From: Exiguobacterium sp. AM39-5BH
Lineage (GTDB): Bacteria; Bacillota; Bacilli; Exiguobacteriales; Exiguobacteriaceae
Direction: 5' to 3'
DNA length: 64,000 nt
Assembly (NCBI RefSeq): GCF_003467445.1
Contig: NZ_QSGS01000001.1
Location: 62,001 to 126,000, forward strand
Shown: positions 54,515 to 62,626 of the stretch, one piece after another
How the letters are laid out: each line of letters starts with the position of its first letter
How positions within the stretch are numbered: the first letter of the stretch is position 1
Position numbers and translations under genes: made by a program
Notes under the pieces: model-generated
What the model was told of the DNA's origin: nothing
The model's input: the letters and a program-made list of their open reading frames with translations, nothing else
The model's database searches: none

Positions 54515-55531
54515 ATGTTCAAACAGAAAGGAATTACGCTTAGCCCGTCGCTATATTTCGTGACGGCGCTCAGTTATATGGCACTTGGGTTATTTAGTAC
54601 GCTTATTATTGGATTGATTATAAAGACCGTGGGTGGACAATTGCTTGAGACAAATGTCGCCGGATTTGGGACGACGCTGATCGAGATCGGTGATGTGGCC
54701 ATCAGTTTGACCGGTCCGGCTATCGGGATTGCTATTGCTTATGCGCTCCAAGCGCCACCGCTCATTTTGTTCTCATCTCTCGTTGTCGGCGCCTTCGGTT
54801 ATGAATTCGGTCCAGCCGGTAGCTACGTCGCCACGTTGTTGGCTGTGGAATTGGCTAAGCTCGTGTCGAAATCGACGAAACTCGATATTTTGGTCACACC
54901 GTTCACGACGATTGGTGTCGGCTTTTTAAGTGCGACCTATATCGGCAAATACGTCGGGTTGTTCATGACGCAACTTGGCATGTGGATCGAATGGGGTACG
55001 GAACAACAGCCGCTGTTTATGGGCGTCGTCGTCGCGACGCTGATGGGACTCGCCCTCACGGCCCCGATCTCGAGCGCGGCGATTGCGCTCATGCTCGGAT
55101 TGAGTGGGATTGCGGCTGGTGCGGCAACGGTGGGGTGCGCCGCACAAATGGTCGGCTTCGCCATCACGAGTTATCGGGACAACGGGATTGGAGGCGCCAT
55201 CGCCCAAGGCATCGGTACATCTATGCTCCAAGTCGGAAATATCGTCAAAAATCCTTGGATATTGTTACCGCCGACTGTAGCGGGCGCAGTTCTCGCCCCG
55301 ATTGCGATTTTATGGTTTGAACTTGAGAGCGTCGCGGCCGGCGCTGGCATGGGAACAAGCGGGCTCGTCGGGCCAATCGTCATGCTCGAGACGATGGGCT
55401 TTAGCTGGTATACGTTTATCGTCGTCTTCGGTTTTTTAATCGTTGGTCCAGCGTTGCTCAGCTACGCCGTCTATCAAGTGTTGGTTCGGATAAACCGGAT
55501 TCGACCGAACGACATGAAAATCGAATATTGA
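54515..55531 (+). CDS. PTS_EIIC_2-type membrane protein, orphan
   Basis: A 338-residue hydrophobic protein with about eight to ten membrane segments. The pattern (GITLSPSLYFVTALSYMALGLFSTLIIGLIIKTVGG, GDVAISLTGPAIGIAIAYAL, and GLALTAPISSAAIALMLGLSGIAAGAATVGCAAQM) fits the PTS_EIIC_2 family, membrane domains related to PTS permeases. No EIIA or EIIB partner is encoded nearby, so it may not act as a complete PTS transporter. AAAGGGAGG precedes ATG 54515. It has no close partner on this strand. Confidence 0.75.
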   Translation: MFKQKGITLSPSLYFVTALSYMALGLFSTLIIGLIIKTVGGQLLETNVAGFGTTLIEIGDVAISLTGPAIGIAIAYALQAPPLILFSSLVVGAFGYEFGPAGSYVATLLAVELAKLVSKSTKLDILVTPFTTIGVGFLSATYIGKYVGLFMTQLGMWIEWGTEQQPLFMGVVVATLMGLALTAPISSAAIALMLGLSGIAAGAATVGCAAQMVGFAITSYRDNGIGGAIAQGIGTSMLQVGNIVKNPWILLPPTVAGAVLAPIAILWFELESVAAGAGMGTSGLVGPIVMLETMGFSWYTFIVVFGFLIVGPALLSYAVYQVLVRINRIRPNDMKIEY

Positions 55532-55539
55532 GCGACAAA

Positions 55540-55572
55540 AAGAGCATCCCGGCTGGTTGACGGGATGCTCTT
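55540..55572. terminator. Bidirectional terminator
   Basis: AAGAGCATCCCG, loop gctggttga, CGGGATGCTCTT, with T runs available on each strand, between convergent genes. Confidence 0.85.
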
Positions 55573-55578
55573 AATTGT

Positions 55579-55911
55579 TCACCACCTGAAAAAATTTCGA
55601 ACGACCTCGACCGTTTCACGCGGGACGCGGAAGCTCGCGAGAAATAGCACGAGCAAGACGGCATAGACGGGAAGTAAAAAACGTTTTCGAATGATGGGAA
55701 GCCTGCGTACAAGACGTTTACCGACTCGTTCAAGTATGTAGATTACGGCGAATCCGACGACGAGCCAAATGAAAATCTCGCCTCGAGACTTATCCGTATC
55801 GATGAACAAATAACCGTAGCGTAGAATCGCCAACATACCGATGACGCCCACGAGTTGCTCAAGTGGATGCTTCATTTCTGGATTCAACTGTTCACGCGTC
55901 CATTTTGTCAT
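55579..55911 (-). CDS. Small membrane protein of unknown function
   Basis: A 110-residue protein with three likely membrane segments: LVGVIGMLAILRYGYLFI, EIFIWLVVGFAVIYILERV and FLLPVYAVLLVLFLASF, separated by basic loops (GKRLVRRLPIIRKR). AAAAGGTGAAG precedes the ATG. Not recognised. It converges with the EIIC-like gene and diverges from ytpP. Confidence 0.6.
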   Translation of the reverse strand: MTKWTREQLNPEMKHPLEQLVGVIGMLAILRYGYLFIDTDKSRGEIFIWLVVGFAVIYILERVGKRLVRRLPIIRKRFLLPVYAVLLVLFLASFRVPRETVEVVRNFFRW

Positions 55912-56025
55912 GACTTCACCTTTTTCACGTAGTCTTCACTCCCGATGATCATAATACACGAGAGCGGAATGTGACAACGGACTTATGCTATCATGAATGA
56001 GGAAAAAAGAACAGGAGTGATGAAG

Positions 56026-56337
56026 ATGAAACAACTGACAACGATGAACGAATACACAGCAGCGAAGCAAGGGAAGAGTGTCCTCATGTTTTCAGCGACG
56101 TGGTGTGGCGACTGCCGTTTCCTCGACCCATTCATGCCGGACATTGAAGCGAAGTTCTCGGACTGGTCATTCTATTACGTCGATCGTGACGAATGGATGG
56201 AGCTCGCGCAAGAGCTCGATATTTTCGGGATTCCAAGCTTTGTCGCCTTCAACGGCGGCCAGGAAGTCGACCGGTACGTCGGACGCGAACGGAAGACGCC
56301 GGAGCAAGTTGAAGCCTTTCTTCATGGGTTAGGGTGA
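56026..56337 (+). CDS. ytpP: Thioredoxin-like protein, YtpP
   Basis: A 103-residue thioredoxin-fold protein with the active-site WCGDC (FSATWCGDCRFLDPFM), the cis-proline in FGIPSFVAF and a typical C-terminal helix. Matches B. subtilis YtpP in size and place. ATG 56026 has AGGAG eight bases before it. Five bases separate it from ytpQ. Confidence 0.9.
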   Translation: MKQLTTMNEYTAAKQGKSVLMFSATWCGDCRFLDPFMPDIEAKFSDWSFYYVDRDEWMELAQELDIFGIPSFVAFNGGQEVDRYVGRERKTPEQVEAFLHGLG

Positions 56338-56342
56338 TTTAA

Positions 56343-57134
56343 ATGGAGCGGAATGAATTACGTCGTTATCTCGAAAGTAAGTTCACCGACGGATATCGCA
56401 CCTCGTACGACCGCGAAAATGAGGTGTTGCGCGTCGAACGGGCGAACGATCGCTTCGGGGTCAATATCCGTCTCGCCCCGCTCGTGGCGAAAACAAAAAT
56501 CCGCGGGCAAATCGCCGTCGATGAGGTCGTAGACTATATCAAAACAGCACTTACAGCCGACGATGTCGTCACATTAGCGGGCAATGAGGCCAATGTCTAT
56601 CCCGTCATCCGCTCTGCTTCGTTCTCGATTGAGACGAAACGGGGCGAGACGTTGGCGATGAGGCCGCATACAGCCGAGACGGCTATCTTTTACGCCCTTG
56701 ATTTAGGTAACGGTTACCGGTTGATTGAAGAGCGGCATTTGAACGGCATGACGCTCGAACGTCTTGATGAGTTGGCGCGGGATAACGTCAAAAAATTACC
56801 GACCGATTTAAAAGAAGACACCGTTGCCGGCAACACGTTCTATTTCTTGGCAGCACGGGACGGCTATGAAGCGTCCCGGATTTTGAACGATGACTTTTTG
56901 CGGGTCATGGAACGCCGTATCGAAGGCGATATGCTCGTCGGGGTGCCACACCAAGACGTCATGATTATCGCGGACATTCGCAACGAACAAGGTTATGATG
57001 CGATGCAACAGCTGATGTTCGACTTTTTCACGAATGGGCGGATCCCGGTGACGGCTCTTTCTTTCCATTATGAGGCTGGCGTACTCGAGCCAATTTTTAT
57101 TGTCGGAAAAAAGAACCCACCAACCGATGCATAA
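56343..57134 (+). CDS. ytpQ: DUF1444 family protein, YtpQ
   Basis: A 263-residue soluble protein that fits DUF1444 and B. subtilis YtpQ by length and context. Visible features are VNIRLAPLVAKTKIRGQIAVDEVVDYIKTAL, VYPVIRSASF, and the C-terminal LVGVPHQDVMIIADIRNEQGYDAMQQLMFDFFTNGRIPVTALSFHY. Function unknown. Confidence 0.85.
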   Translation: MERNELRRYLESKFTDGYRTSYDRENEVLRVERANDRFGVNIRLAPLVAKTKIRGQIAVDEVVDYIKTALTADDVVTLAGNEANVYPVIRSASFSIETKRGETLAMRPHTAETAIFYALDLGNGYRLIEERHLNGMTLERLDELARDNVKKLPTDLKEDTVAGNTFYFLAARDGYEASRILNDDFLRVMERRIEGDMLVGVPHQDVMIIADIRNEQGYDAMQQLMFDFFTNGRIPVTALSFHYEAGVLEPIFIVGKKNPPTDA

Positions 57135-57182
57135 TCTGCTAAACTATTTGTGTCTAGTTTGAAAGAAGGGGCGTTTTTACGT

Positions 57183-57802
57183 ATGCAAATCAATGCTTTT
57201 TATAACCGTGAAGGAATCGGCGATGTCCTCATGGTCTTGTTAAGAGATGGCGATCGCCATCATCAAGTCGTTGAACGGAAAGACGATGTCGCCATCGTCA
57301 AATCGACGACAGGGAAAGTCAATGGCTATAACATTTTTAATGCCAGCAACTATTTCGATGTCAGCGCTTGGCATGGTCCGGTCGACTTGACAGCTGAATT
57401 GATCGAGACGCTCGGCGTCCTCTTGCGCAAACAAAATATCGAAGCCGAGTTGTCGGGCGTGGACTTCACCCCGAAATTCGTCGTCGGCTATGTGAAAGAA
57501 GCCGAGAAGCATCCGGATGCCGATAAACTGTCGATTTGCCAGGTCGAGACCGACCAAGGGACGGTCCAGATTGTTTGTGGTGCACCGAATGTCGCGGCCG
57601 GCCAAAAAGTCGTTGTCGCGAAGCCGGGAGCGGTTATGCCATCAGGTTTGATCATTCGACCGTCGACATTGCGTGGTGAGAGTTCACACGGATGATCTGT
57701 TCAGCCCGAGAGTTGAACTTGCCCGACGCACCGCAAGAAAAAGGGATTCTCGTATTAGATGACGAATATGAAGTAGGGAAAGCATTTGAAATCGGTCGTT
57801 AA
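57183..57802 (+). CDS. ytpR: tRNA-binding domain protein, YtpR, one frameshift
   Basis: A protein of about 206 residues. The C-terminal half is an OB-fold tRNA-binding domain like that at the start of bacterial Phe[58 protein letters not shown]. The N-terminal half ([20 protein letters not shown]) is the YtpR-specific domain. The frame breaks near 57692: CACGGATG must be CACGGGATG, giving [39 protein letters not shown] to the stop. Function unclear, tRNA binding assumed. Confidence 0.9.
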
Positions 57803-57818
57803 ACTCGACCGATTTTTT
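57790..57818 (+). terminator. Terminator after ytpR
   Basis: AATCGGTCG, loop, CGACCGATT with T run, overlapping the ytpR stop. Confidence 0.8.
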
Positions 57819-57855
57819 GCTAAATAGGATTGAGTGAAAAAGCGAGGAATCAAGT

Positions 57856-58811
57856 ATGGATGCATATGAACGTTCATAAAACAGCAAGCAGACCGAATTC
57901 GACGCGAACTATCCCAAGAAGGGAAGAAAGGTGTGCCTGCACCGAAGCGCGAACTGAAGGATGAATTTGTGCCGTCTGATGTGCCGTCGCCGATTTATGG
58001 ATACGCCCGGCCGAAACCGAAAATCATTTTACCGACTGAACATTCTCCTGAGACGCGAGCCGACTCAGCGGTGCGCCAAGCTAAACGAGTGGCCCTCGCG
58101 GTAGATGAAGTGTCGGAAGAGGTGCCACCAAGCGTATCGCTTGTACCTGAGAACGAACCGGTAATGAATTCCGTAGATGAGTCAGCGATAGAGTCAGTAA
58201 ACGAATCAATGGTTGAACCTTTAGATGAACATCGCGTTATAAAATCAGTCGATGAACCAGTAGACGAATCCGTGCCGACTACAGATGAAGTGTCGACATC
58301 GGTTCCTGAGCTCGATGTAGCAGCGGAAACGCATGAGGAAATGGTGGCCGAGCAAACTGAGAAATCCATTGAAACGTCGATTATTTCTACGGAAACGTCG
58401 AAACCGATGAATGAGGGTCCGACCGTCTTAGAAAACGAGCCGGCTGATCCAGACGCAAAACCGCTCCTCGGGGAAGTTTCGATTGTCGAGAACGGATTTG
58501 CTTCGGTATTTATGGGGTCGACCGATTTGAAATCATCAAAAATTTCTGTCCGTGAAGAAAAACAAGATATGGCCGAACCATCGTTACCAATCGAGGTCCC
58601 GATTGAGGCGGCGGCACCAATCGTCGAGGATGTTGCGAAAACATTACAATCAGACGAACCGGTCGATGCGCCTAGTGAAGAGATATTGACGCCTGCCATG
58701 GGCGTGTCATACAAAGCGGAAGGTCCTCCGCTCAACGTCATCATGACACCGCAAGACCGGATGGCGCTGTATAAGAGTCGTCGGTTGGCTAAAAAAAACA
58801 ATAATCTGTAA
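57856..58811 (+). CDS. SftA/YtpS-like N-terminal region without the FtsK motor, one frameshift
   Basis: A protein of about 318 residues when CGTTCATA near 57876 is read CGTTTCATA: MDAYERFIKQQADRIRRELSQ then joins the main frame KKGVPAPKRELKDEFVPSDVPSPIYGYARPK. The PSPIYG motif, the acidic low-complexity middle and the end GPPLNVIMTPQDRMALYKSRR resemble the part of SftA that precedes its DNA-translocase motor. Position between ytpR and murC is that of sftA in B. subtilis. The motor (P-loop, about 500 residues) is absent: the stop is followed by only 89 bases before murC. The gene is either truncated or shortened by assembly. Confidence 0.6.
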
Positions 58812-58834
58812 TAGCATGACTCCTGTAGTTTTGC

Positions 58835-58840
58835 TATAAT
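58835..58840 (+). promoter_or_regulatory. murC promoter -10 element
   Basis: TATAAT within TTTTGCTATAATGAC, 61 bases before murC. With the sftA-like gene ending just upstream, this may be the main murC promoter. Confidence 0.5.
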
Positions 58841-58900
58841 GACAAAGGTTTGTCGCATTTTTTAGTACAGACCGCAATGAATTAGGGGGGCTATTTACAG

Positions 58901-60208
58901 ATGAACCGTTATCACTTCGTCGGAATTAAAGGAACGGGCATGAGTCCTTTAGCTCAAATTTTAAATGATATGAACAATGAGGTCCGTGGTTCGGACGTTG
59001 ACAAAGTATTTTTTACTGAAGAAGCATTGAATCGTAAAGGAATTGAAATCCTTCCGTTTGATCCCGAAAACATTACCGAAGGGCAAATTATCGTCCAAGG
59101 CAACGCCTTCCCGGACGATCACCCTGAAGTCGTTCGGGCACGTGAACTCGGATTGACGATATACAAATATTATGAGTTTCTAGGTGAACTAGCCGACCAT
59201 TATACGAGTGTCGCCATCACTGGTTCTCATGGGAAAACATCGACGACAGGTTTGTTGGCCCACGTCATGCGTGGTATCGAGCCAACGTCGTTCTTAATTG
59301 GCGATGGTACGGGAGAAGGTGTCGAAGATTCGAAAAACTTCGTCTTCGAAGCGTGTGAATACAAACGTCACTTTTTGTACTATCGTCCAGACTATGCCAT
59401 CATGACGAACATCGATTTTGATCACTCTGATTATTTCTCAGGGCTTGAAGACGTCATCGATGCGTTCCAGAAGATGGCGAAACAAGTGAAAAAAGGTATC
59501 ATTGCCTGTGGAGATGATGAGAACCTTCAGCAAATTCAAGCGAATGTACCGATTGTGTACTACGGTTTCGGTGCCCATAACGACTTCCGTGCTGAAAACG
59601 TGAACTCAACTGACAATGGGACAACATTTGATGTCTACTTGCGTGACGATTTTTATGGGACGTTCCGGATTCCGGGATATGGAAACCATAGCGTCTTGAA
59701 CGCGCTTGCCGTCATCGCGACGTGTGACTATGAGAACTTACCGAAAGATTTGGTCAAAGAGCGTCTCGAGACGTTCAACGGCGTCAAACGTCGTTTCAGC
59801 GAATCCGTCCTCGGGGACCAAGTGTTAGTAGATGATTATGCCCATCATCCACGGGAAATCAGCGCGACGGTGGAAGCTGCACGTAAAAAATATGTCGGCC
59901 GTGAAGTCGTAGCCATCTTCCAACCCCACACGTATACACGTCTTAAATCGTTCATGGATGATTTTGCTGCGGCGCTAGCCGAAGCGGATGCGGTTTACTT
60001 GTGTGATATTTTCGGTTCGGCTCGCGAGCAAGAAGGTACGGTCACGATTGAAGACCTGCAATCGCGCATCGAAGGTGCGAATGTCTTGAAGCGGGGCGGG
60101 GTCAATGTCCTAAGTCAGCATAAAGATGCGGTCCTTCTCTTTATGGGAGCCGGGGACATCCAGACATACCAACGCGAATATGAGAATCATGTCCAATTAG
60201 AAGCGTGA
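58901..60208 (+). CDS. murC: UDP-N-acetylmuramate-L-alanine ligase
   Basis: Adds L-alanine to UDP-MurNAc in peptidoglycan precursor synthesis. The 435-residue protein begins [18 protein letters not shown], with the UDP-binding glycine loop, the ATP-binding [19 protein letters not shown], a central Mur-ligase block ([29 protein letters not shown]) and [21 protein letters not shown]. Start ATG 58901 follows a GGGGGG tract. Between an sftA-like gene and dps, as murC in the ytp region of B. subtilis. Confidence 0.97.
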   Translation: MNRYHFVGIKGTGMSPLAQILNDMNNEVRGSDVDKVFFTEEALNRKGIEILPFDPENITEGQIIVQGNAFPDDHPEVVRARELGLTIYKYYEFLGELADHYTSVAITGSHGKTSTTGLLAHVMRGIEPTSFLIGDGTGEGVEDSKNFVFEACEYKRHFLYYRPDYAIMTNIDFDHSDYFSGLEDVIDAFQKMAKQVKKGIIACGDDENLQQIQANVPIVYYGFGAHNDFRAENVNSTDNGTTFDVYLRDDFYGTFRIPGYGNHSVLNALAVIATCDYENLPKDLVKERLETFNGVKRRFSESVLGDQVLVDDYAHHPREISATVEAARKKYVGREVVAIFQPHTYTRLKSFMDDFAAALAEADAVYLCDIFGSAREQEGTVTIEDLQSRIEGANVLKRGGVNVLSQHKDAVLLFMGAGDIQTYQREYENHVQLEA

Positions 60209-60213
60209 ATCGA

Positions 60214-60243
60214 GAGCGAATGGCCTTAGCCGTTCGCTTTTTT
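60214..60243 (+). terminator. Terminator after murC
   Basis: AGCGAA-t-GGC, loop ctta, GCC-g-TTCGCT, then a T run. Confidence 0.8.
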
Positions 60244-60245
60244 GT

Positions 60246-60281
60246 GTTTAACATTGAGACAAGACGGTAATATTATTATCG
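60246..60281 (+). promoter_or_regulatory. dps control region: sigma-B-like promoter and PerR-like box
   Basis: GTTTAA at 60246-60251, a 13-base spacer and CGGTAA (60265-60270) form a good sigma-B-like promoter (perfect -35, -10 four of six). GTAATATTATTATCG at 60267-60281 matches 10 of 14 positions of the Per box consensus TTATAATnATTATAA and overlaps the -10. Both fit a stress-induced Dps, but neither is strong enough to be sure. Confidence 0.45.
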
Positions 60282-60309
60282 ACTGAATTTGGAAAAGGAG
60301 ATGTGAAGA

Positions 60310-60762
60310 ATGGCAAGCCAAGGAGCATTGAACACGCTAAATAAAGAGGTGGCCAACTATGGTCTATTATTCGTCAAATTGCATAACTATCACTGGTACA
60401 TTAGCGGTCCACACTTTTTTACTTACCATGAAAAATTAGAGGAGCTATACAATCTCGTCGCTGAATTGTACGATGACGTGGCCGAGCGTTTATTGATGAA
60501 CGATGGGGAACCATATGCGACGATGAAGGAATACCTGGAACATTCGACGTTGCAAGAAGGGGACCGTCACGCCGATACGGATCAAATGATTAAAGACGTG
60601 ATTAGCGACTTTAAACAAATCCGTCAAGAGATGCAAGACGCGATGGAGAACTTCGAAGACGGGGACGAAGCAATCGAGGACACATTCGTATCCCACATCG
60701 AACGACTTGAGAAAGAGATTTGGATGATGTCGGCAGCACTCGGTAAAAAGACGAAGCTTTAA
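60310..60762 (+). CDS. dps: Dps-family DNA-protecting ferritin-like protein
   Basis: A 150-residue Dps. The ferroxidase site residues are in LFVKLHNYHWYISGPHFFTYHEKLEELYNLVAELYDDVAERLL (His, then the HEKLEELY and DDVAER acidic positions). Dps proteins form 12-mers that bind DNA and store iron while removing hydrogen peroxide. AAGGAG precedes the ATG. The upstream region suggests stress and peroxide control. A bidirectional terminator separates it from the aminopeptidase. Confidence 0.92.
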   Translation: MASQGALNTLNKEVANYGLLFVKLHNYHWYISGPHFFTYHEKLEELYNLVAELYDDVAERLLMNDGEPYATMKEYLEHSTLQEGDRHADTDQMIKDVISDFKQIRQEMQDAMENFEDGDEAIEDTFVSHIERLEKEIWMMSAALGKKTKL

Positions 60763-60768
60763 TGGAGA

Positions 60769-60798
60769 ATAAGCGTGCCGCAACGTGGCACGCTTATT
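60769..60798. terminator. Bidirectional terminator
   Basis: ATAAGCGTGCC, loop gcaacgt, GGCACGCTTAT, between convergent dps and the aminopeptidase gene. Confidence 0.85.
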
Positions 60799-60802
60799 TA
60801 CG

Positions 60803-61915
60803 TTATTTCAAATTCTCTGGGTTGAGGGGTAAGAGTGAATCAACGACGAAGCGTCCGTCTTTACGGATCAAGGTGTCATCAAACCAAATCTCACCGCCGC
60901 CGTAATCGGGACGTTGAATATTAACGAGGTCCCAGTGAATAGACGAGTTGTTTCCGTTATACGCATCGTCGTACGCCTGACCTGGTGTGAAGTGGAAACT
61001 GCCGTCGATCTTCTCATCGAACAAGATGTCTTTCATCGGATGTTGGATGTACGGATTGACACCGATGGCGAACTCGCCAATAAAACGTGCTCCTTCGTCC
61101 GTGTTGAACACTTCATTGATCCGATCCGTGTCGTTCGCTGTCGCGTCGACGATTTTTCCATCTTTAAACGTTAACGATACGTTCTCGAACGTGAAGCCGT
61201 GATATGGGGATGGCGTGTTATATGTGATCACACCATTGATTGAGTCTTTGACTGGCGCCGTGAATACTTCACCGTCTGGGATATTCATTTGGCCTGAACA
61301 CTTGATAGCTGGAATATCCTTGATTGAGAACGTGAGGTCTGTGCCCGGACCTTTTATGGTGACACGGTCTGTCTCATTCATGAGACTCACGAGCGCATCC
61401 ATGGCCCGATCCATCTTCCCATAGTCCAGTGTGCAGACGTTGAAGTAAAAGTCTTCGAACGCCTCGGTAGACTTTCCAGCGAGTTGCGCCATTGATGGGG
61501 AAGGGTAACGAAGCACGACCCATCTCGTCCCTTTGACGCGGTCCTCGGTGTGCATTTTCCCAATCGTGGCCCCGACAAGTTTTTGTTGCTCAGCCGGCAC
61601 ATCTGACAATTCGTTGATATTGTCCCCGGCACGTAAACCGATGTAAGCGTCCATCGCTTGCATCTGTTTCCGCTCGATATCGGCCATGAGCTCGAGTTGT
61701 TCACGGCTCGCCCCAGTGTAGAGCTTGCGCAGAATACGGCTCTCCTTTAACAAGACGAAAGGATGCCCCCCAGCTTCGTACGTTTTTTCAATCAATGCTT
61801 CGACGAGCGATTCCTCGACACCGAAATTTTCAATCAATACGCGTTCTCCAGGCTTTAATTCAACTGAATAATTGATCAACCCATCAGCAAGTTGTGTGAT
61901 CCTTGGATCTCTCAT
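60803..61915 (-). CDS. M29 family aminopeptidase (AmpS/PepS-like)
   Basis: A 370-residue M29 metallo-aminopeptidase. Typical segments are GERVLIENFGVEESLVEALIEKTYEAGGHPFVLL, TRWVVLRYPSPSMAQLAGKSTEAFEDFYFNVC, GQMNIPDGEVFTAPVKDSINGVI with metal-binding Glu, GARFIGEFAIGVNPYI, and DEKIDGSFHFTPGQAYDDAYNGNNSSIHWDLV with metal-binding His and Asp. It is slightly shorter than AmpS of about 410 residues. The frame is complete. Peptide turnover in the cytosol is the likely role. Confidence 0.92.
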   Translation of the reverse strand: MRDPRITQLADGLINYSVELKPGERVLIENFGVEESLVEALIEKTYEAGGHPFVLLKESRILRKLYTGASREQLELMADIERKQMQAMDAYIGLRAGDNINELSDVPAEQQKLVGATIGKMHTEDRVKGTRWVVLRYPSPSMAQLAGKSTEAFEDFYFNVCTLDYGKMDRAMDALVSLMNETDRVTIKGPGTDLTFSIKDIPAIKCSGQMNIPDGEVFTAPVKDSINGVITYNTPSPYHGFTFENVSLTFKDGKIVDATANDTDRINEVFNTDEGARFIGEFAIGVNPYIQHPMKDILFDEKIDGSFHFTPGQAYDDAYNGNNSSIHWDLVNIQRPDYGGGEIWFDDTLIRKDGRFVVDSLLPLNPENLK

Positions 61916-62088
61916 ACGTCCACCCCTTTAAACTTTTTTTAATTTATTTCTATTTTAGTGTAATCGAAAACATAAAAACGGGTAAAGGAATAATCAGACC
62001 GGATGGCGAAAACGGTTGTGACAAATCTTTTGAGTCATAATGGTGCTATAATGAAAACACCACATCATCGAACAGGAGGAATGAATGC
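61916..62088. other. Intergenic region before ytxG
   Basis: An AT-rich stretch with a minus-strand start region and, on the plus strand, TATAAT at 62047-62052, 37 bases before ytxG. A GTGTAA/GGGTAA pair at 61958-61985 resembles sigma-B elements but has a 16-base spacer, one more than usual. Confidence 0.4.
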
Positions 62089-62607
62089 ATGGAAATCACA
62101 TTAGGAGGCATCGCAGGGCTTATCGCAGCGCTAGCGTTTGTCGTACTCGTATTTTTCTTGGCGCGTGTCTTGTCGAACGTTAATCGGACACTCGGTAGCG
62201 TCGCCAATACGACTGAAAACTTGGAACGACAATTAGATGGGATCACCATGGAAGTGACGGCGCTCTTACATAAGACGAACCGTCTCGTAGATAACGTCGA
62301 AGAAAAAACAGAATTGCTTGCGCCGGTGGCACATGCACTTGATGAGCTCGGCACGTCGCTCAATGAAGTGACAGAGTCGGTGCGGACGGTTTCTTCTTCC
62401 GTTCACGTGGCAGCAGACGAGAACAAAGAACAAATCGCTCAAGCCGTCCGTTGGGGATCTGTCGCTGTAGAACTATTCAAGAAGAATAAACCAGACGCAT
62501 CTTCGGACGAACGCTCATCACGTCGCCGTGGTCGTCGTGACCGGAGACAAGAACCAACTACGGTGTCACCCGGATTAATTGCAACAGATGATACGATTAA
62601 ATCATAA
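62089..62607 (+). CDS. ytxG: DUF948 general stress protein, YtxG
   Basis: A 172-residue protein with an N-terminal membrane helix (IAGLIAALAFVVLVFFLARVL), a long coiled-coil-like region with heptads (NVNRTLGSVANTTENLERQLDGITMEVTALLHKTNRLVDNVEEKTELLAPVAHALDEL) and a basic tail (RSSRRRGRRDRRQ). This is the DUF948/YtxG layout. Followed at 19 bases by ytxH, as in the B. subtilis ytxGHJ stress operon (sigma-B and sigma-H controlled). ATG follows AGGAGGAATG. Confidence 0.88.
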   Translation: MEITLGGIAGLIAALAFVVLVFFLARVLSNVNRTLGSVANTTENLERQLDGITMEVTALLHKTNRLVDNVEEKTELLAPVAHALDELGTSLNEVTESVRTVSSSVHVAADENKEQIAQAVRWGSVAVELFKKNKPDASSDERSSRRRGRRDRRQEPTTVSPGLIATDDTIKS

Positions 62608-62626
62608 CCATCACAAGGAGGAAACA

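Noticed and set aside
57995..58858. Antisense frame of 287 codons opposite the sftA-like gene
   Set aside because: Serine/threonine-rich composition is simply the reverse of an acidic repeat-like coding strand, with no start signal.
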